Source: Aurantimonadaceae bacterium (GTDB lineage: Bacteria > Pseudomonadota > Alphaproteobacteria > Rhizobiales > Rhizobiaceae). From it: a stretch of DNA of 61,306 bases. Shown piece by piece: positions 47,071 to 54,935 of the stretch. The notes beneath the pieces are model-generated. The model saw only the letters and a list, made by a program, of their open reading frames with translations, was not told the DNA's origin and did no database searches. The position numbers were made by a program, and so were the translations under genes. Each line of letters starts with the position of its first letter. Position 1 is the first letter of the stretch. The DNA is taken from positions 1 through 61,306 of the forward strand of contig CANJKV010000008.1 of NCBI GenBank assembly GCA_947474855.1. Direction: 5' to 3'.

Positions 47071-47180
47071 TTTCAAACCAGGTTCGATTTTCTTGCCTAC
47101 TTGAGAAAGAATACCGTGGATCGGACATCGGGACCATCCCGGCATCGCACCCGCGACCGCCCAACCGATGGACCTCTCCG

Positions 47181-47300
47181 ATGGCCCGCGCCAACTTGAT
47201 CCTTCTCGCCTGCCTGTCCCTCGCAGCCTGCCACACCACGGGCTCCGACCGCTCCATTGCCTACCCCTCGGCGCCGCCGATCTCGGCCATGCCGTTCTGA
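47181..47300 (+). CDS. Small 39-residue lipoprotein
   Basis: The sequence MARANLILLACLSLAACHTT has a short basic start, a hydrophobic core and a lipobox LAAC, after which about 20 residues remain (ending PPISAMPF). This fits a small secreted lipoprotein anchored by a diacylglyceryl Cys, similar in size to entericidin-like proteins, though no homology is claimed. It ends 27 bp before the MDR gene, so they may be co-transcribed. No strong ribosome-binding site is visible. Confidence 0.55.
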   Translation: MARANLILLACLSLAACHTTGSDRSIAYPSAPPISAMPF

Positions 47301-47327
47301 CCCCCACACGTTCAGGAGATCGCAGAG

Positions 47328-48341
47328 ATGAAGGCGCTGATGCTGACCCGCTACGGCGGCCCCGAGACGATGGAGCTTCGCGACGTGCCGAGGCCCGAGC
47401 CGAAGGCTGGCGAGGTTCTCGTCCGGGTCATGGCGGCCGGCCTCAACCCCGTCGACTACAAGATCCGCGAGGGCAAGCTGCGGGCGGTCTACCGCTGGCG
47501 CCTGCCGGTGGTGATGGGCGGTGAACTGGCGGGCGTCGTCGGGGCCTGCGGGGAGGGCGTGACGGAATTTGCGCCCGGCACCCGCGTGTTCGCCCGCATG
47601 GACAAGACCGCCATGGGCGCCTTCGCCGAGTACGCCGTCGTGCCGGCCCCCCTCCTCGCCCGGATGCCGGAGAGCCTGCCCTTCGAGGCGGCCGCCGGCG
47701 TGCCGCTGGCGGGCCTGACGGCGCTCCAGGCGCTGCGCGACGAGTTGCGCCTCGAGCCCGGCAGCCGGGTCTTCATTCCGGGCGGCGCGGGCGGCGTCGG
47801 GACCTTCGCCATCCAGATCGCCAAGGCGCTGGGAGCCAACGTGACGACAACCGCCTCGCCGCGGGGCCGGGCTCTGGTCGAGAGGCTCGGCGCCGACGTC
47901 GTGATCGACTATACGACCCAGCGCTTCGAGGACCATGTCCGTGACATGGACGGCGTGTTCGATCTCCTCGGCGGCGAGACGCTCGACAAGTCGTTCGGCG
48001 TCGTAAAGCGCGGCGGAACCGTCGTCTCGATTGCGGGCATGCCCGAGCCCCAGTCGGCACGCAAGGACATCGGACGCGGCGGTCTCCTGCCAGCCCTGTT
48101 CTGGCTAGCGAGCCTGCGCACGCGAGGCCAAGCCAGGCGGCACGGTGCCCGCTACCGCTTCCTCTTCATGCGCCCGAACGGCGCGGAGCTCGCCGAACTC
48201 GGCTGCATGATCGGAGGCGGCCAACTCGAACCCGTCGTCGATCGCGTGTTCCCGTTCGAAGAGATCCGGGAGGCGTTCGCATATCTCGAAGGCGGCCGGG
48301 CAAAGGGGAAGGTTGTCGTCCGCTTTCGGGAGGCGGCGTAG
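47328..48341 (+). CDS. MDR NADP-dependent oxidoreductase
   Basis: This 337-residue zinc-independent alcohol-dehydrogenase-like reductase starts MKALMLTRYGGPETMELRDV. The GroES-like fold occupies about 1-120, and the Rossmann domain contains FIPGGAGGVGTFAIQIAKAL (NADP-binding GxGxxG). No catalytic zinc ligands are seen, as expected for quinone or enone reductases. The substrate is unknown; reduction of quinones or reactive enals is typical. A divergent HxlR regulator suggests induction by electrophiles. Confidence 0.88.
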   Translation: MKALMLTRYGGPETMELRDVPRPEPKAGEVLVRVMAAGLNPVDYKIREGKLRAVYRWRLPVVMGGELAGVVGACGEGVTEFAPGTRVFARMDKTAMGAFAEYAVVPAPLLARMPESLPFEAAAGVPLAGLTALQALRDELRLEPGSRVFIPGGAGGVGTFAIQIAKALGANVTTTASPRGRALVERLGADVVIDYTTQRFEDHVRDMDGVFDLLGGETLDKSFGVVKRGGTVVSIAGMPEPQSARKDIGRGGLLPALFWLASLRTRGQARRHGARYRFLFMRPNGAELAELGCMIGGGQLEPVVDRVFPFEEIREAFAYLEGGRAKGKVVVRFREAA

Positions 48342-48365
48342 TCCCATCGACGGGTCGGGAAGGGT

Positions 48366-48370
48366 CCAGG
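48366..48370. repeat. Left target-site duplicate of IS
   Basis: CCAGG directly precedes the left inverted repeat and is repeated directly after the right one (50030-50034). It is a five-base target-site duplication and supports transposition as an intact unit. Confidence 0.6.
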
Positions 48371-50029
48371 CCGTGTCAAAACGTCGAGCTGGGTTGTTGT
48401 TTGACGTTTAGGCATTGATCGCCTTGACTGGGCACTGAGAGACGGCGCTCTGCGGCTGTGTTTTGCGGTCATGGGGGGACAGGACGATGCGGTCGGCTCG
48501 CGTGATGGGATGGAGCGAGACGTCGTAGCCGCCTGATCAGCCTCTGATGGCGGCGAGGAGCCTCTGGCTGCCCATGATGTTCAGGACCCGCGTCAGATTG
48601 TAGGCCAGGACCTGGAGTGCCATCTCGGCCGACACACGCGGTAGCGTCCGGGTCAGAAAGTGGGTGGCGCCCATCCGGGCCTTCAGCGTGCCGAACGGAT
48701 GCTCGACCGTCTCGCGCCGCACTCGCATGGCCAGAGGATCGGCATCGAGCCGGCGCTGTACGGTCTCCAGAACGTCCTCGTGTTCCCAGCGCGTGACGCG
48801 CCGCTCCTTACCCGTCGTGCAGTCCGCCTTCAGGGAGCAAGCCTGGCAGGCGTTCGTCCAGTAGCGGCTGAGCGTCATGCCGTTCTCGACCGTCGTGTAT
48901 CGGTAAGGGAGCGTCTCGCCCGCCGGGCAGCGGTAGGCGTTCTCGTCGTGGCGGTACAGGAAGTCTTCCTTGCCGAACCGTCCCGCCGCCTTGGCGCCCG
49001 ACGTCATCGGACGCGGCAGCGTGACGGCGATGCCGGCGCGCTCGCAGGCCAGGATCTCCTCACCGGAGTAGTAGCCCCGGTCGGCCACGGCCTCGAGCCG
49101 ATCGATCTGGAGCGCCTGCTTGGCCTGCTGCGCCATGCCGCTGAGTTGGGCCCGGTCCGATCCTACATTGGTGACCTCGTGCGCCACGATCAGGTGATGC
49201 TCGGTGTCCACTGCTACCTGGACGTTGTAGCCGACCATGCCCGACCCGCGTCCGCTGGTTGCCATCGAGCGGGCGTCCGGATCGGTCAGGGAGACCTGAC
49301 GATCGGGCGCCGCCGCCATCTGCGTCTCCAAGCCGGCGAGGCGCTCCATCTCCTGACCGAGGCGGGCGATCTTCTCGTTCAGCCGAGCGACCTTGGCGGC
49401 GAGTTCGGGTGTCGGCTCCTGGCGGTCGGCCGTGTCGAGCTGAGCCAGATAGCGTGAGACACTCTCCTCGATCTGCTCACGGCGCCGCTCGAGCTTGGCT
49501 TTGGTGAAGTTGCGGTCGCGGTTGTTGACCGCCTTGAACTTCGAGCCATCAATCGCGACGCGCGTCCCCGTCAAAAGACCCATCTCGCGGCACAGAGCCA
49601 CGAAGCGAGCGCAGACGCGTCCAATGGCGGAGCCGTTCTGCCGACGGAACTCGGCAATGGTCTTGTGATCGGGCGACAGCCGCGCCGTCAGCCACATGAC
49701 CTCGACGTTGCGACCGGCCTCGCGCTCTAAGCGCCGACTGGAGGGAATGCGGTTCAGGTAGCCATAGACGTAGAGCTTCAAGAGAGCCGAGGGATGATAG
49801 CCGGGCCGTCCCGTCGCGGCCGCTTCGACACCCTCAAAACCGAGAGAGCCCAAATCCAGCGCATCGACGAAGACGTCGATCACCCGGACCGGGTTGTCAT
49901 CTGCGATCCAGTCTTCGAGGCAGGGTGGAAACAGCGTCGCTTGTTCGCGATCGGCACCGACAACGAAGCGTCCCATGCCACCCTCCGGTCAACCCGAACG
50001 AGCATAGCATGGGTGGGGTTTTGACACAG
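48371..50029. mobile_element. IS1182-type insertion sequence
   Basis: This 1659-bp element is bounded by inverted repeats CCGTGTCAAAAC (48371-48382) and its near-complement GTTTTGACACAG (50018-50029), with one mismatch in 12. A single gene fills most of it. A CCAGG direct repeat flanks it. The transposase reads through without interruption, so the element may be active. It sits downstream of the MDR gene and separates it from the DUF6634 block. Confidence 0.8.
48537..49976 (-). CDS. IS1182-family transposase
   Basis: This 479-residue DDE transposase has the N-terminal DUF772 part with CLEDWIADDNPVRVIDVFVD and RLSPDHKTIAEFRRQNG. The catalytic aspartates lie in VAIDGSKFKAVNNRDRN and EAVADRGYYSGEE, with the glutamate in RRETVEHPFGTLKARMG. 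A Cys-rich patch (ACQACSLKADC) marks the usual metal-binding insertion of the IS1182 group. The length is normal and no frameshift is seen. It catalyses movement of the element that encloses it. Confidence 0.93.
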   Translation of the reverse strand: MGRFVVGADREQATLFPPCLEDWIADDNPVRVIDVFVDALDLGSLGFEGVEAAATGRPGYHPSALLKLYVYGYLNRIPSSRRLEREAGRNVEVMWLTARLSPDHKTIAEFRRQNGSAIGRVCARFVALCREMGLLTGTRVAIDGSKFKAVNNRDRNFTKAKLERRREQIEESVSRYLAQLDTADRQEPTPELAAKVARLNEKIARLGQEMERLAGLETQMAAAPDRQVSLTDPDARSMATSGRGSGMVGYNVQVAVDTEHHLIVAHEVTNVGSDRAQLSGMAQQAKQALQIDRLEAVADRGYYSGEEILACERAGIAVTLPRPMTSGAKAAGRFGKEDFLYRHDENAYRCPAGETLPYRYTTVENGMTLSRYWTNACQACSLKADCTTGKERRVTRWEHEDVLETVQRRLDADPLAMRVRRETVEHPFGTLKARMGATHFLTRTLPRVSAEMALQVLAYNLTRVLNIMGSQRLLAAIRG

Positions 50030-50034
50030 CCAGG
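50030..50034. repeat. Right target-site duplicate of IS
   Basis: CCAGG follows the right inverted repeat and matches the bases before the left one. See the left copy at 48366. Confidence 0.6.
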
Positions 50035-50426
50035 GTCGACAGCAGTCGATGAGTTCGAAGCGTCCGTCCTGCTCAAAGGCCCACGCGGAGAATTGCTTAA
50101 TCGGCAGCTTCGAGATCTGGGCAGTAGCCGTGCCGTCCTCCCTCAAGGACGGCCGTACTGCATGTCACCGATCATGTCCCCCGCGTGCGGAAGAACTCCA
50201 GCTCGGCGCGATAGCCGCTCGTCGCCATAGGTTGTCCACAGGGCAAGGCGGGACGACGTGTCGAATCGATCGCGTCATTGACTCTTCGCTCCCTACGGAC
50301 TTAGCCTGGTGACCATGCGACAGTCTCTCGCCCACATGCGGACTTGCCAGCGCCCCTCCGGCGCCTCGCTTCCGCGCGTCGCATCCACCAAGCCGCCCAT
50401 ACGCTGACCGCTTCACCCTTCCGAGG
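50035..50426. other. IS flank, 392 bp, no intact gene
   Basis: A short minus-strand frame (AQISKLPIKQFSAWAFEQDG) runs into the IS and looks somewhat protein-like. It could be the start of a gene cut by the insertion, but rejoining the flanks gives only antisense of the MDR gene. I assign nothing. Confidence 0.35.
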
Positions 50427-51074
50427 TTGACGGACGCGAGGCGATGCCCCGTCCGATGCGGAGCATGCCCATGCGCGCCGAGCGGTCACAGCCCAGCGTT
50501 CCATCCGAACCCGGCGGCCACCCGTCGACCACGCCCCGTGCAGGGTTCGAGGCCCGGCACCGTCCCCTGCGCTGCGTGGGCGAGGCGGCGTTCGCGTCCG
50601 CTGGCGGCGGACGTCGCGCTGCTCCTCGACGTCGACCCATGCGTCGATCGCTGGCGGTGCCGCGTGGCGGTCGGCGACGCCGGCCTCGTGGCGGACTTCG
50701 AGACGTGGGGCAGCCGCGGCCGGGAGTTCCTGTTCGTGGCAGCCGACGGCGCCTTGTCGTTCGCTTCTGCTCCCTTGGAGCTTCCGCCGAACGCCAGGGT
50801 CGTCGGCCCCGACGACGTCGATCCAGTCAGGCTGGAGAATGCAAGGGCGATCTTCCCCCATGCCCGCTGGCGCGTGACCCTGGACGACCGCGTCAGGCTC
50901 CTCGCCGCGCTCGACGAGGAAGGCTCTGTCACCCTCGCGGACTGCCTCGGCATCTTGAGGCACACCTCGCGGCCGGTCGCCGCCGTGGCCGCGCTGGCGC
51001 TTGCCAGGCTGGTCGACCTCGACCTTGACGAGCCGCTCGGCGCGAGGACGCGGGTCATACGCCGCCAGGCCTGA
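50427..51074 (+). CDS. Hypothetical protein before DUF6634 gene
   Basis: From about residue 60 on, the sequence is a believable globular protein: GLVADFETWGSRGREFLFVA, then LENARAIFPHARWRVTLDDR, and a C-terminal winged-helix-like part, GSVTLADCLGILRHTSRPVA. The first 60 residues are Pro/Arg-rich and may be out of the true gene, so the real start is probably a later GTG. The build slightly recalls TnsA-type proteins, but the catalytic residues are not clear. It precedes two further small genes on the same strand. The function is unknown. Confidence 0.5.
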   Translation: MTDARRCPVRCGACPCAPSGHSPAFHPNPAATRRPRPVQGSRPGTVPCAAWARRRSRPLAADVALLLDVDPCVDRWRCRVAVGDAGLVADFETWGSRGREFLFVAADGALSFASAPLELPPNARVVGPDDVDPVRLENARAIFPHARWRVTLDDRVRLLAALDEEGSVTLADCLGILRHTSRPVAAVAALALARLVDLDLDEPLGARTRVIRRQA

Positions 51075-51142
51075 CACCTCCGCATCCCTTCCCTTCCTTC
51101 GTGTCCGTCCGCATCGCGGTCGGCGACCGGAGACTTTTCGTC

Positions 51143-51484
51143 ATGGCGATCTTCGTCCCGCCTTCCGGCGCACCCCTCAACCTTCAAGACGAACTCGAAC
51201 GTCTCCGCGGCGTCGTCGCGGACATGGAGGCGCTGGCCAGGGGCGAGCACCCCGGGCATGCCCTCCTCGCCGACGCCCCGATCCTCGATGGTTGGGCACT
51301 CGGCTCCCGTACCGTCCCCTGCCTCACTGGCGTGGTCGCCGGACACTCCAAGATCGGGACGGGTAGACTCGTGATGACGTCCGAACTCTGGATCCTCGCG
51401 CCCCCGTACGGCTACGCGCGCACCCTGTCCCGTATCTACCGTCTGGGTCGCCCCAGCACGCGCAACGGGAGGAGCGACGCATGA
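51143..51484 (+). CDS. DUF6634-family protein
   Basis: This 113-residue protein has LNLQDELERLRGVVADMEAL, then DAPILDGWALGSRTVPCLTG and RLVMTSELWILAPPYGYART. I recognise this as the DUF6634 family of alphaproteobacterial accessory DNA. The function is unknown. Its stop overlaps the next ATG (ATGA). The upstream frame stays open in part, but the ATG at 51143 starts the conserved region. Confidence 0.65.
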   Translation: MAIFVPPSGAPLNLQDELERLRGVVADMEALARGEHPGHALLADAPILDGWALGSRTVPCLTGVVAGHSKIGTGRLVMTSELWILAPPYGYARTLSRIYRLGRPSTRNGRSDA

Positions 51485-52467
51485 CCCGGCTCGACGACTT
51501 CCGCTCCTTCGACGACTTTCCGGTCTCGCCTCGCGGCACACCATTCGACCTGACCGACTTCGTGACCACGTCCCTGTTGAAACGAGCCCTCCGCGCGGCC
51601 GGGCTTCATCACGTCGTGGCAGGCGCTCCATGCACCTTCGTGGTCGGCGGCATCCCCGACGGTGCCCTCAGCGTCTTCACGGACGCCATCGAGAACCTGT
51701 TCCGCAGGTCTGGGATCGACCCGAACTGCATCAGGAGCAAGGTCCTGCCGACGCGTGATCCGGACCGACGAACGGCAGGACGCCGATCCCAGACGATGCC
51801 GGCGGCGCCTTGCCGTTCGGTTGCGCCCTCCGGAACAATCCCGGCCATCCCCGGAAAGCGGGGCGAACGTCGGGCCGGTACAGTCTCGGATCCCCGCCCG
51901 ACGGCTGCCGGATCCTTCCAGGCGCCGACCGAAAGGCGCCGCATCCCGTCCGGCCGCCGCCACGCCCGCCGGAGATGCGCGCGGCCCGCGGGGACCAGCC
52001 TGCGCCCGCCACCGGGACGGCCGGGACCCGTGGCGCCCCGACGCCGGGCCGACCGCGCATTCGCCGCGCCCGTCACGCGCCTCGCCGACGGGAGGGGCAG
52101 GTGCGTTCGTTCCCGGCCGTCCCGTCCCCCGATCCACCCGGAAGCCTCCGGGTGCTCGTCGATGCCGGTCACGCCCGGCTGGCGGGCGAGGGGGCGCATG
52201 GAAGCCGTCGCCTCGACCGCGAGCCGGACGGGCGGGGCGAGCCGAGGGGGCGGCGCGCGAGGGACGGCGTCTTCCGGAACGCCTGCGGGCCGGGGATCGG
52301 CGGGGATGCCGGGCATCCCATGCTCCCCTGCGTCGCGTGGCGGGACGAGCGGATGCGACGTCGGCGGGGCCGCAGGGTGCGCAGGAAAGGATTGGTGGGG
52401 GAGGGCCGAAGGATTGGCGCGGGATGGCCCGGGCGCGAGCGCCGGGTCGACGCCCCGTCGGCCCTGA
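51481..52467 (+). CDS. Hypothetical protein, 3' end doubtful
   Basis: It is coupled to the DUF6634 gene by ATGA. The first about 95 residues (DDFRSFDDFPVSPRGTPFDL, then ENLFRRSGIDPNCIRSKVLP) look like a real small domain. The rest, to residue 328, is Arg/Pro/Gly-rich and without structure, as if the true end was lost and the frame merely stays open in GC-rich DNA. The coding part may therefore end near 51770. Confidence 0.4.
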   Translation: MTRLDDFRSFDDFPVSPRGTPFDLTDFVTTSLLKRALRAAGLHHVVAGAPCTFVVGGIPDGALSVFTDAIENLFRRSGIDPNCIRSKVLPTRDPDRRTAGRRSQTMPAAPCRSVAPSGTIPAIPGKRGERRAGTVSDPRPTAAGSFQAPTERRRIPSGRRHARRRCARPAGTSLRPPPGRPGPVAPRRRADRAFAAPVTRLADGRGRCVRSRPSRPPIHPEASGCSSMPVTPGWRARGRMEAVASTASRTGGASRGGGARGTASSGTPAGRGSAGMPGIPCSPASRGGTSGCDVGGAAGCAGKDWWGRAEGLARDGPGASAGSTPRRP

Positions 52468-52652
52468 TGCACTATGGCGCCGCCCGATGCGGCGCGGGCG
52501 GTGCGCGTGCCGGCAGGCTTGGGCCGCGGCGCCGCGGGCAAACGGGACGCACGGATCGATGAATCCTGAGACGCACGACCGTTCGTCGCGCGCCGGGAGG
52601 GGGCGGGGGGCCGCCACCCGGCGTCGTTCCTGCGGGCATCGGGAGCGGTCGG
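51780..52652. other. Low-information GC-rich stretch
   Basis: About 870 bp with no convincing gene. All six frames give Arg/Pro/Gly-rich text. It may be decayed coding DNA. The only overlapping call is the doubtful tail of the preceding gene. Confidence 0.4.
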
Positions 52653-53030
52653 ATGAGGGAATCCAGGATCTTGCCGTCGCTTGAGCCGGGCAGCATCCCC
52701 CCGGACATCTTGCCTCGGGAGGAGAACTCGCGGGACGGCCGTCCGCTGCGCCCCGCAGGACGCATCGACGGCGCCGCCTGCCGCGGCGCCCGAGCGATGC
52801 TCGGCATCTCGCAGACCGATCTGTGCCGCCTCGCCAGGTGCGGCAGGAACCTCCTGAACGATTTCGAGCGCGGCGGCCACGTCCCGCGGGCGTCGAGCGT
52901 CGCGCGCATCCGGGCTGCCCTCGAGGGCGCGGGGGCGGTCTTCGTCGACGCCGGCGACGGGACCGTCCTCGTCGGCGTTTCGGGACGGTCGCGACCGGGC
53001 ACGACGGCAGGGCCATCGGAGGGACGCTGA
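52653..53030 (+). CDS. XRE-type helix-turn-helix regulator
   Basis: The protein has 125 residues. The HTH (about 48-100) is GARAMLGISQTDLCRLARCG, then LLNDFERGGHVPRASSVARI and RAALEGAGAVFVD. This is the pattern of short XRE regulators common on plasmids and in mobile DNA. The first about 45 residues are unusual, and the true start may be later. A hairpin follows the gene. The target is unknown. Confidence 0.7.
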   Translation: MRESRILPSLEPGSIPPDILPREENSRDGRPLRPAGRIDGAACRGARAMLGISQTDLCRLARCGRNLLNDFERGGHVPRASSVARIRAALEGAGAVFVDAGDGTVLVGVSGRSRPGTTAGPSEGR

Positions 53031-53050
53031 CGGGGTCGACCGGGATCGGG

Positions 53051-53070
53051 CCGGGCCGCCTGCGGCCCGG
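53051..53070. terminator. Convergent hairpin, probable terminator
   Basis: CCGGGCCGC (53051-53059) pairs with GCGGCCCGG (53062-53070) around a two-base loop. It lies between the ends of the XRE gene (plus) and the QueC-like gene (minus), so it can serve both directions. No T-run follows. It is called from position and stem strength. Confidence 0.5.
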
Positions 53071-53080
53071 CGTCGTGCGC

Positions 53081-53686
53081 TCAGCCGGGAAGGGGGTCGA
53101 CGGCGCCGTCATCCAGCGCGTAGATGGTCGCGAGCCGCTTCGTGCAGCCGCGGCACTGCCCGCAGGCGTACGGCCCCGAGTGGCAGGAGAACGTCAGGCA
53201 GAGCAGTTCGCGCGGCAGGGACGACCGGCGCAGGAGCTCGACCGGATCCGCGTCGCGCGCGGGCGCCGACACGCGGACGCAGCCCTCCTGAACGGCGAGG
53301 GCGCGGTCGATCGCCTCGAGGAACGGCGCCTTCCCGTCGGCGTGGGTGTCGGTCCCGACGGCGCCGATGACGATCTCCGACAGGCCGGAGGTCACGTACC
53401 GCATGGCGGCCAGCGTGATCAGCATCTGGTTCCGGTAAGGCCACCACTCCGGGCCGCTGGCGAGTCCCGAGGCGTCGCTCCCGGCCATGTCGCCGGATCC
53501 GAGCGCCGACAGGTCGACGCGCAGGGTCTCGTGCCGCAGGTCCAGCGCAGCGGCGATGGCTGCCGACGACCGGATCTCTCCCGCCGCCGGGCGCTGGCCG
53601 TAGTCGACCGTCAGGCAGAGGTCGGGACGCAGATCGGCGGCGAGGGCGGAGGAGTCGAGGCCGCCCGAGAACAGGAGTAGGCGCAT
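53081..53686 (-). CDS. QueC-like 7-cyano-7-deazaguanine synthase
   Basis: This 201-residue enzyme has the ATP-pyrophosphatase loop FSGGLDSSA (residues 6-14) and the zinc site C168-x6-C175-x2-C178-x2-C181 (in SCHSGPYACGQCRGC), both as in QueC. QueC turns 7-carboxy-7-deazaguanine into preQ0 with ATP and ammonia. The protein is shorter than housekeeping QueC. No other queuosine genes (queD, queE, folE) are near, but a DNA glycosylase and a nucleoside-processing fusion are. A role on a modified base or in a QatC-like defence protein is more likely than tRNA queuosine. GGAG lies eight bases before the ATG. Confidence 0.8.
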   Translation of the reverse strand: MRLLLFSGGLDSSALAADLRPDLCLTVDYGQRPAAGEIRSSAAIAAALDLRHETLRVDLSALGSGDMAGSDASGLASGPEWWPYRNQMLITLAAMRYVTSGLSEIVIGAVGTDTHADGKAPFLEAIDRALAVQEGCVRVSAPARDADPVELLRRSSLPRELLCLTFSCHSGPYACGQCRGCTKRLATIYALDDGAVDPLPG

Positions 53687-53857
53687 CGGGTCATCTCCGG
53701 CAGGGCTCAGGCGGCGCAGGACTCGACGCCTCGACAACCGGCAGCGCTGGCTTGCGGTGGCGAGCTGCCGAGCGCCGACCGAAAACCCTTTGTGGAAGGC
53801 GAATGCGGGTCGCTCACTTTCCATAAAGAGGAAGTGGACAGGCCTGAGGTGCCCACG

Positions 53858-54211
53858 ATGCGTTACGCGGATCCATGTCTCTACGTGGTTGGCGATATCG
53901 ACGACTTCGAGCCGTTGATGGTCTTGGACCGTGCGATGTCCCCCGCCGATACGAAGCGTCATCTGGAGAGTTTCGTCGAACACGAGCGCGAGGCGAGGTT
54001 GCGGTTCGACCGATGCATGGCCTCCGGTTCCCGGCAGCAGTTCTCGACGGCAGCCGTTCCCGGCATCTCCATTTTCCTTGGGTGTCCTTTCAAGGGCACC
54101 GGCAGCCTCGTGTATCGCTCGGAACTAGGGGGAGAACTCGACGGGGTAGCCGAGACCGTATCCGCCCTGATCATTGAAACCCTAGCTCGTCGCGAACCCT
54201 CGTCACCATGA
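53858..54211 (+). CDS. Hypothetical 117-residue protein
   Basis: The ATG follows GAGGTG at good spacing. The protein MRYADPCLYVVGDIDDFEPL continues with an alpha-helical middle (DTKRHLESFVEHEREARLRF) and IPGISIFLGC-like strands (here VPGISIFLGCPFKGTGS). It is the only plus-strand gene in the block, and its 3' end overlaps the convergent neighbour by 41 bp. No family is recognised. Confidence 0.55.
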   Translation: MRYADPCLYVVGDIDDFEPLMVLDRAMSPADTKRHLESFVEHEREARLRFDRCMASGSRQQFSTAAVPGISIFLGCPFKGTGSLVYRSELGGELDGVAETVSALIIETLARREPSSP

Positions 54212-54935
54212 AGTCGACGGTGATCGGCGCTGGCCGCTCGAGGAAGTGGGCGTCGAAGACGAACGTATCGACATCGTAGTCGTCCACCGGGGGAAGAGCC
54301 GTTGGATCGTTGGGTAGGCGGAACCCGCCCCTCACTATGTAATCGATGGGAGGAACTCTGATCCAAAGGTCCGAAAGGGTCTGGCGCCGTTCGGGTACCC
54401 AGAACCGTTCCCAACGCGTGAGCGGCCTGAACCGTCCGTATATGCGGTTCGGCCGATAGGCTGTGTCGGGGGTGAAGTCCGCAAGCAGGACGAGAACGTA
54501 AGGCAGGAGCTTCTCCGGCAGGTCGACGTATTCCCATACGCGCCTCTCGTCGGCGCGCTTAACCAAGGCGATGAACTCCTCGATCGAGAAGGCGGTCACG
54601 AGGTCTTTCATAATCCCCAAGTGCGAACGCCAGTTGAGGGCGAACGCCACACGCAGGAGTCTGCCCGCCTGCGGGTCGCAGCGACCCGGCTCCAGTTCAT
54701 CGAAGGGGATGCGAGCGAAATCGATCGTGTCGCAAGCCGCCCCCCTTGGATGGGTGAAGTGAGGCGCGCGCAGAATGGATTGCACGGCAACCGCGTCCAG
54801 ACGAGCGAAGCAACGTGGGCAACGTGCCTTCGGTCTTGAGGGGGCGGTAGACGTCAACGGGCGCTCCCCGAAGTCGCGCCGCCACGCCTCGACGGTGATC
54901 GGCCCTCTGCGCAGGGGATGAAGGGCGACCCTCAT
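54171..54935 (-). CDS. Zinc-finger-like hypothetical protein
   Basis: The protein has 254 residues. Near residue 38 are ARCPRCFARL and HFTHPRGAACDT, a Cys-x2-Cys...His...Cys arrangement like the N-terminal zinc motif of CoiA-type proteins, but no nuclease core follows. The rest is helical and ends with a tryptophan-rich part (PLTRWERFWVPERR, PPVDDYDVDTFVFDAHFL). Its start overlaps the stop of the kinase fusion gene (ATGA), so it is in the same operon as the fusion and the glycosylase. The function is unknown; nucleic-acid binding is possible. Confidence 0.6.
   Translation of the reverse strand: MRVALHPLRRGPITVEAWRRDFGERPLTSTAPSRPKARCPRCFARLDAVAVQSILRAPHFTHPRGAACDTIDFARIPFDELEPGRCDPQAGRLLRVAFALNWRSHLGIMKDLVTAFSIEEFIALVKRADERRVWEYVDLPEKLLPYVLVLLADFTPDTAYRPNRIYGRFRPLTRWERFWVPERRQTLSDLWIRVPPIDYIVRGGFRLPNDPTALPPVDDYDVDTFVFDAHFLERPAPITVDFMVTRVRDELGFQ

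Noticed and set aside
50035-50146. Minus-strand frame entering the IS (AQISKLPIKQFSAW)
   Set aside because: Rejoining the IS flanks gives only antisense of the MDR gene, so an interrupted gene is not supported.
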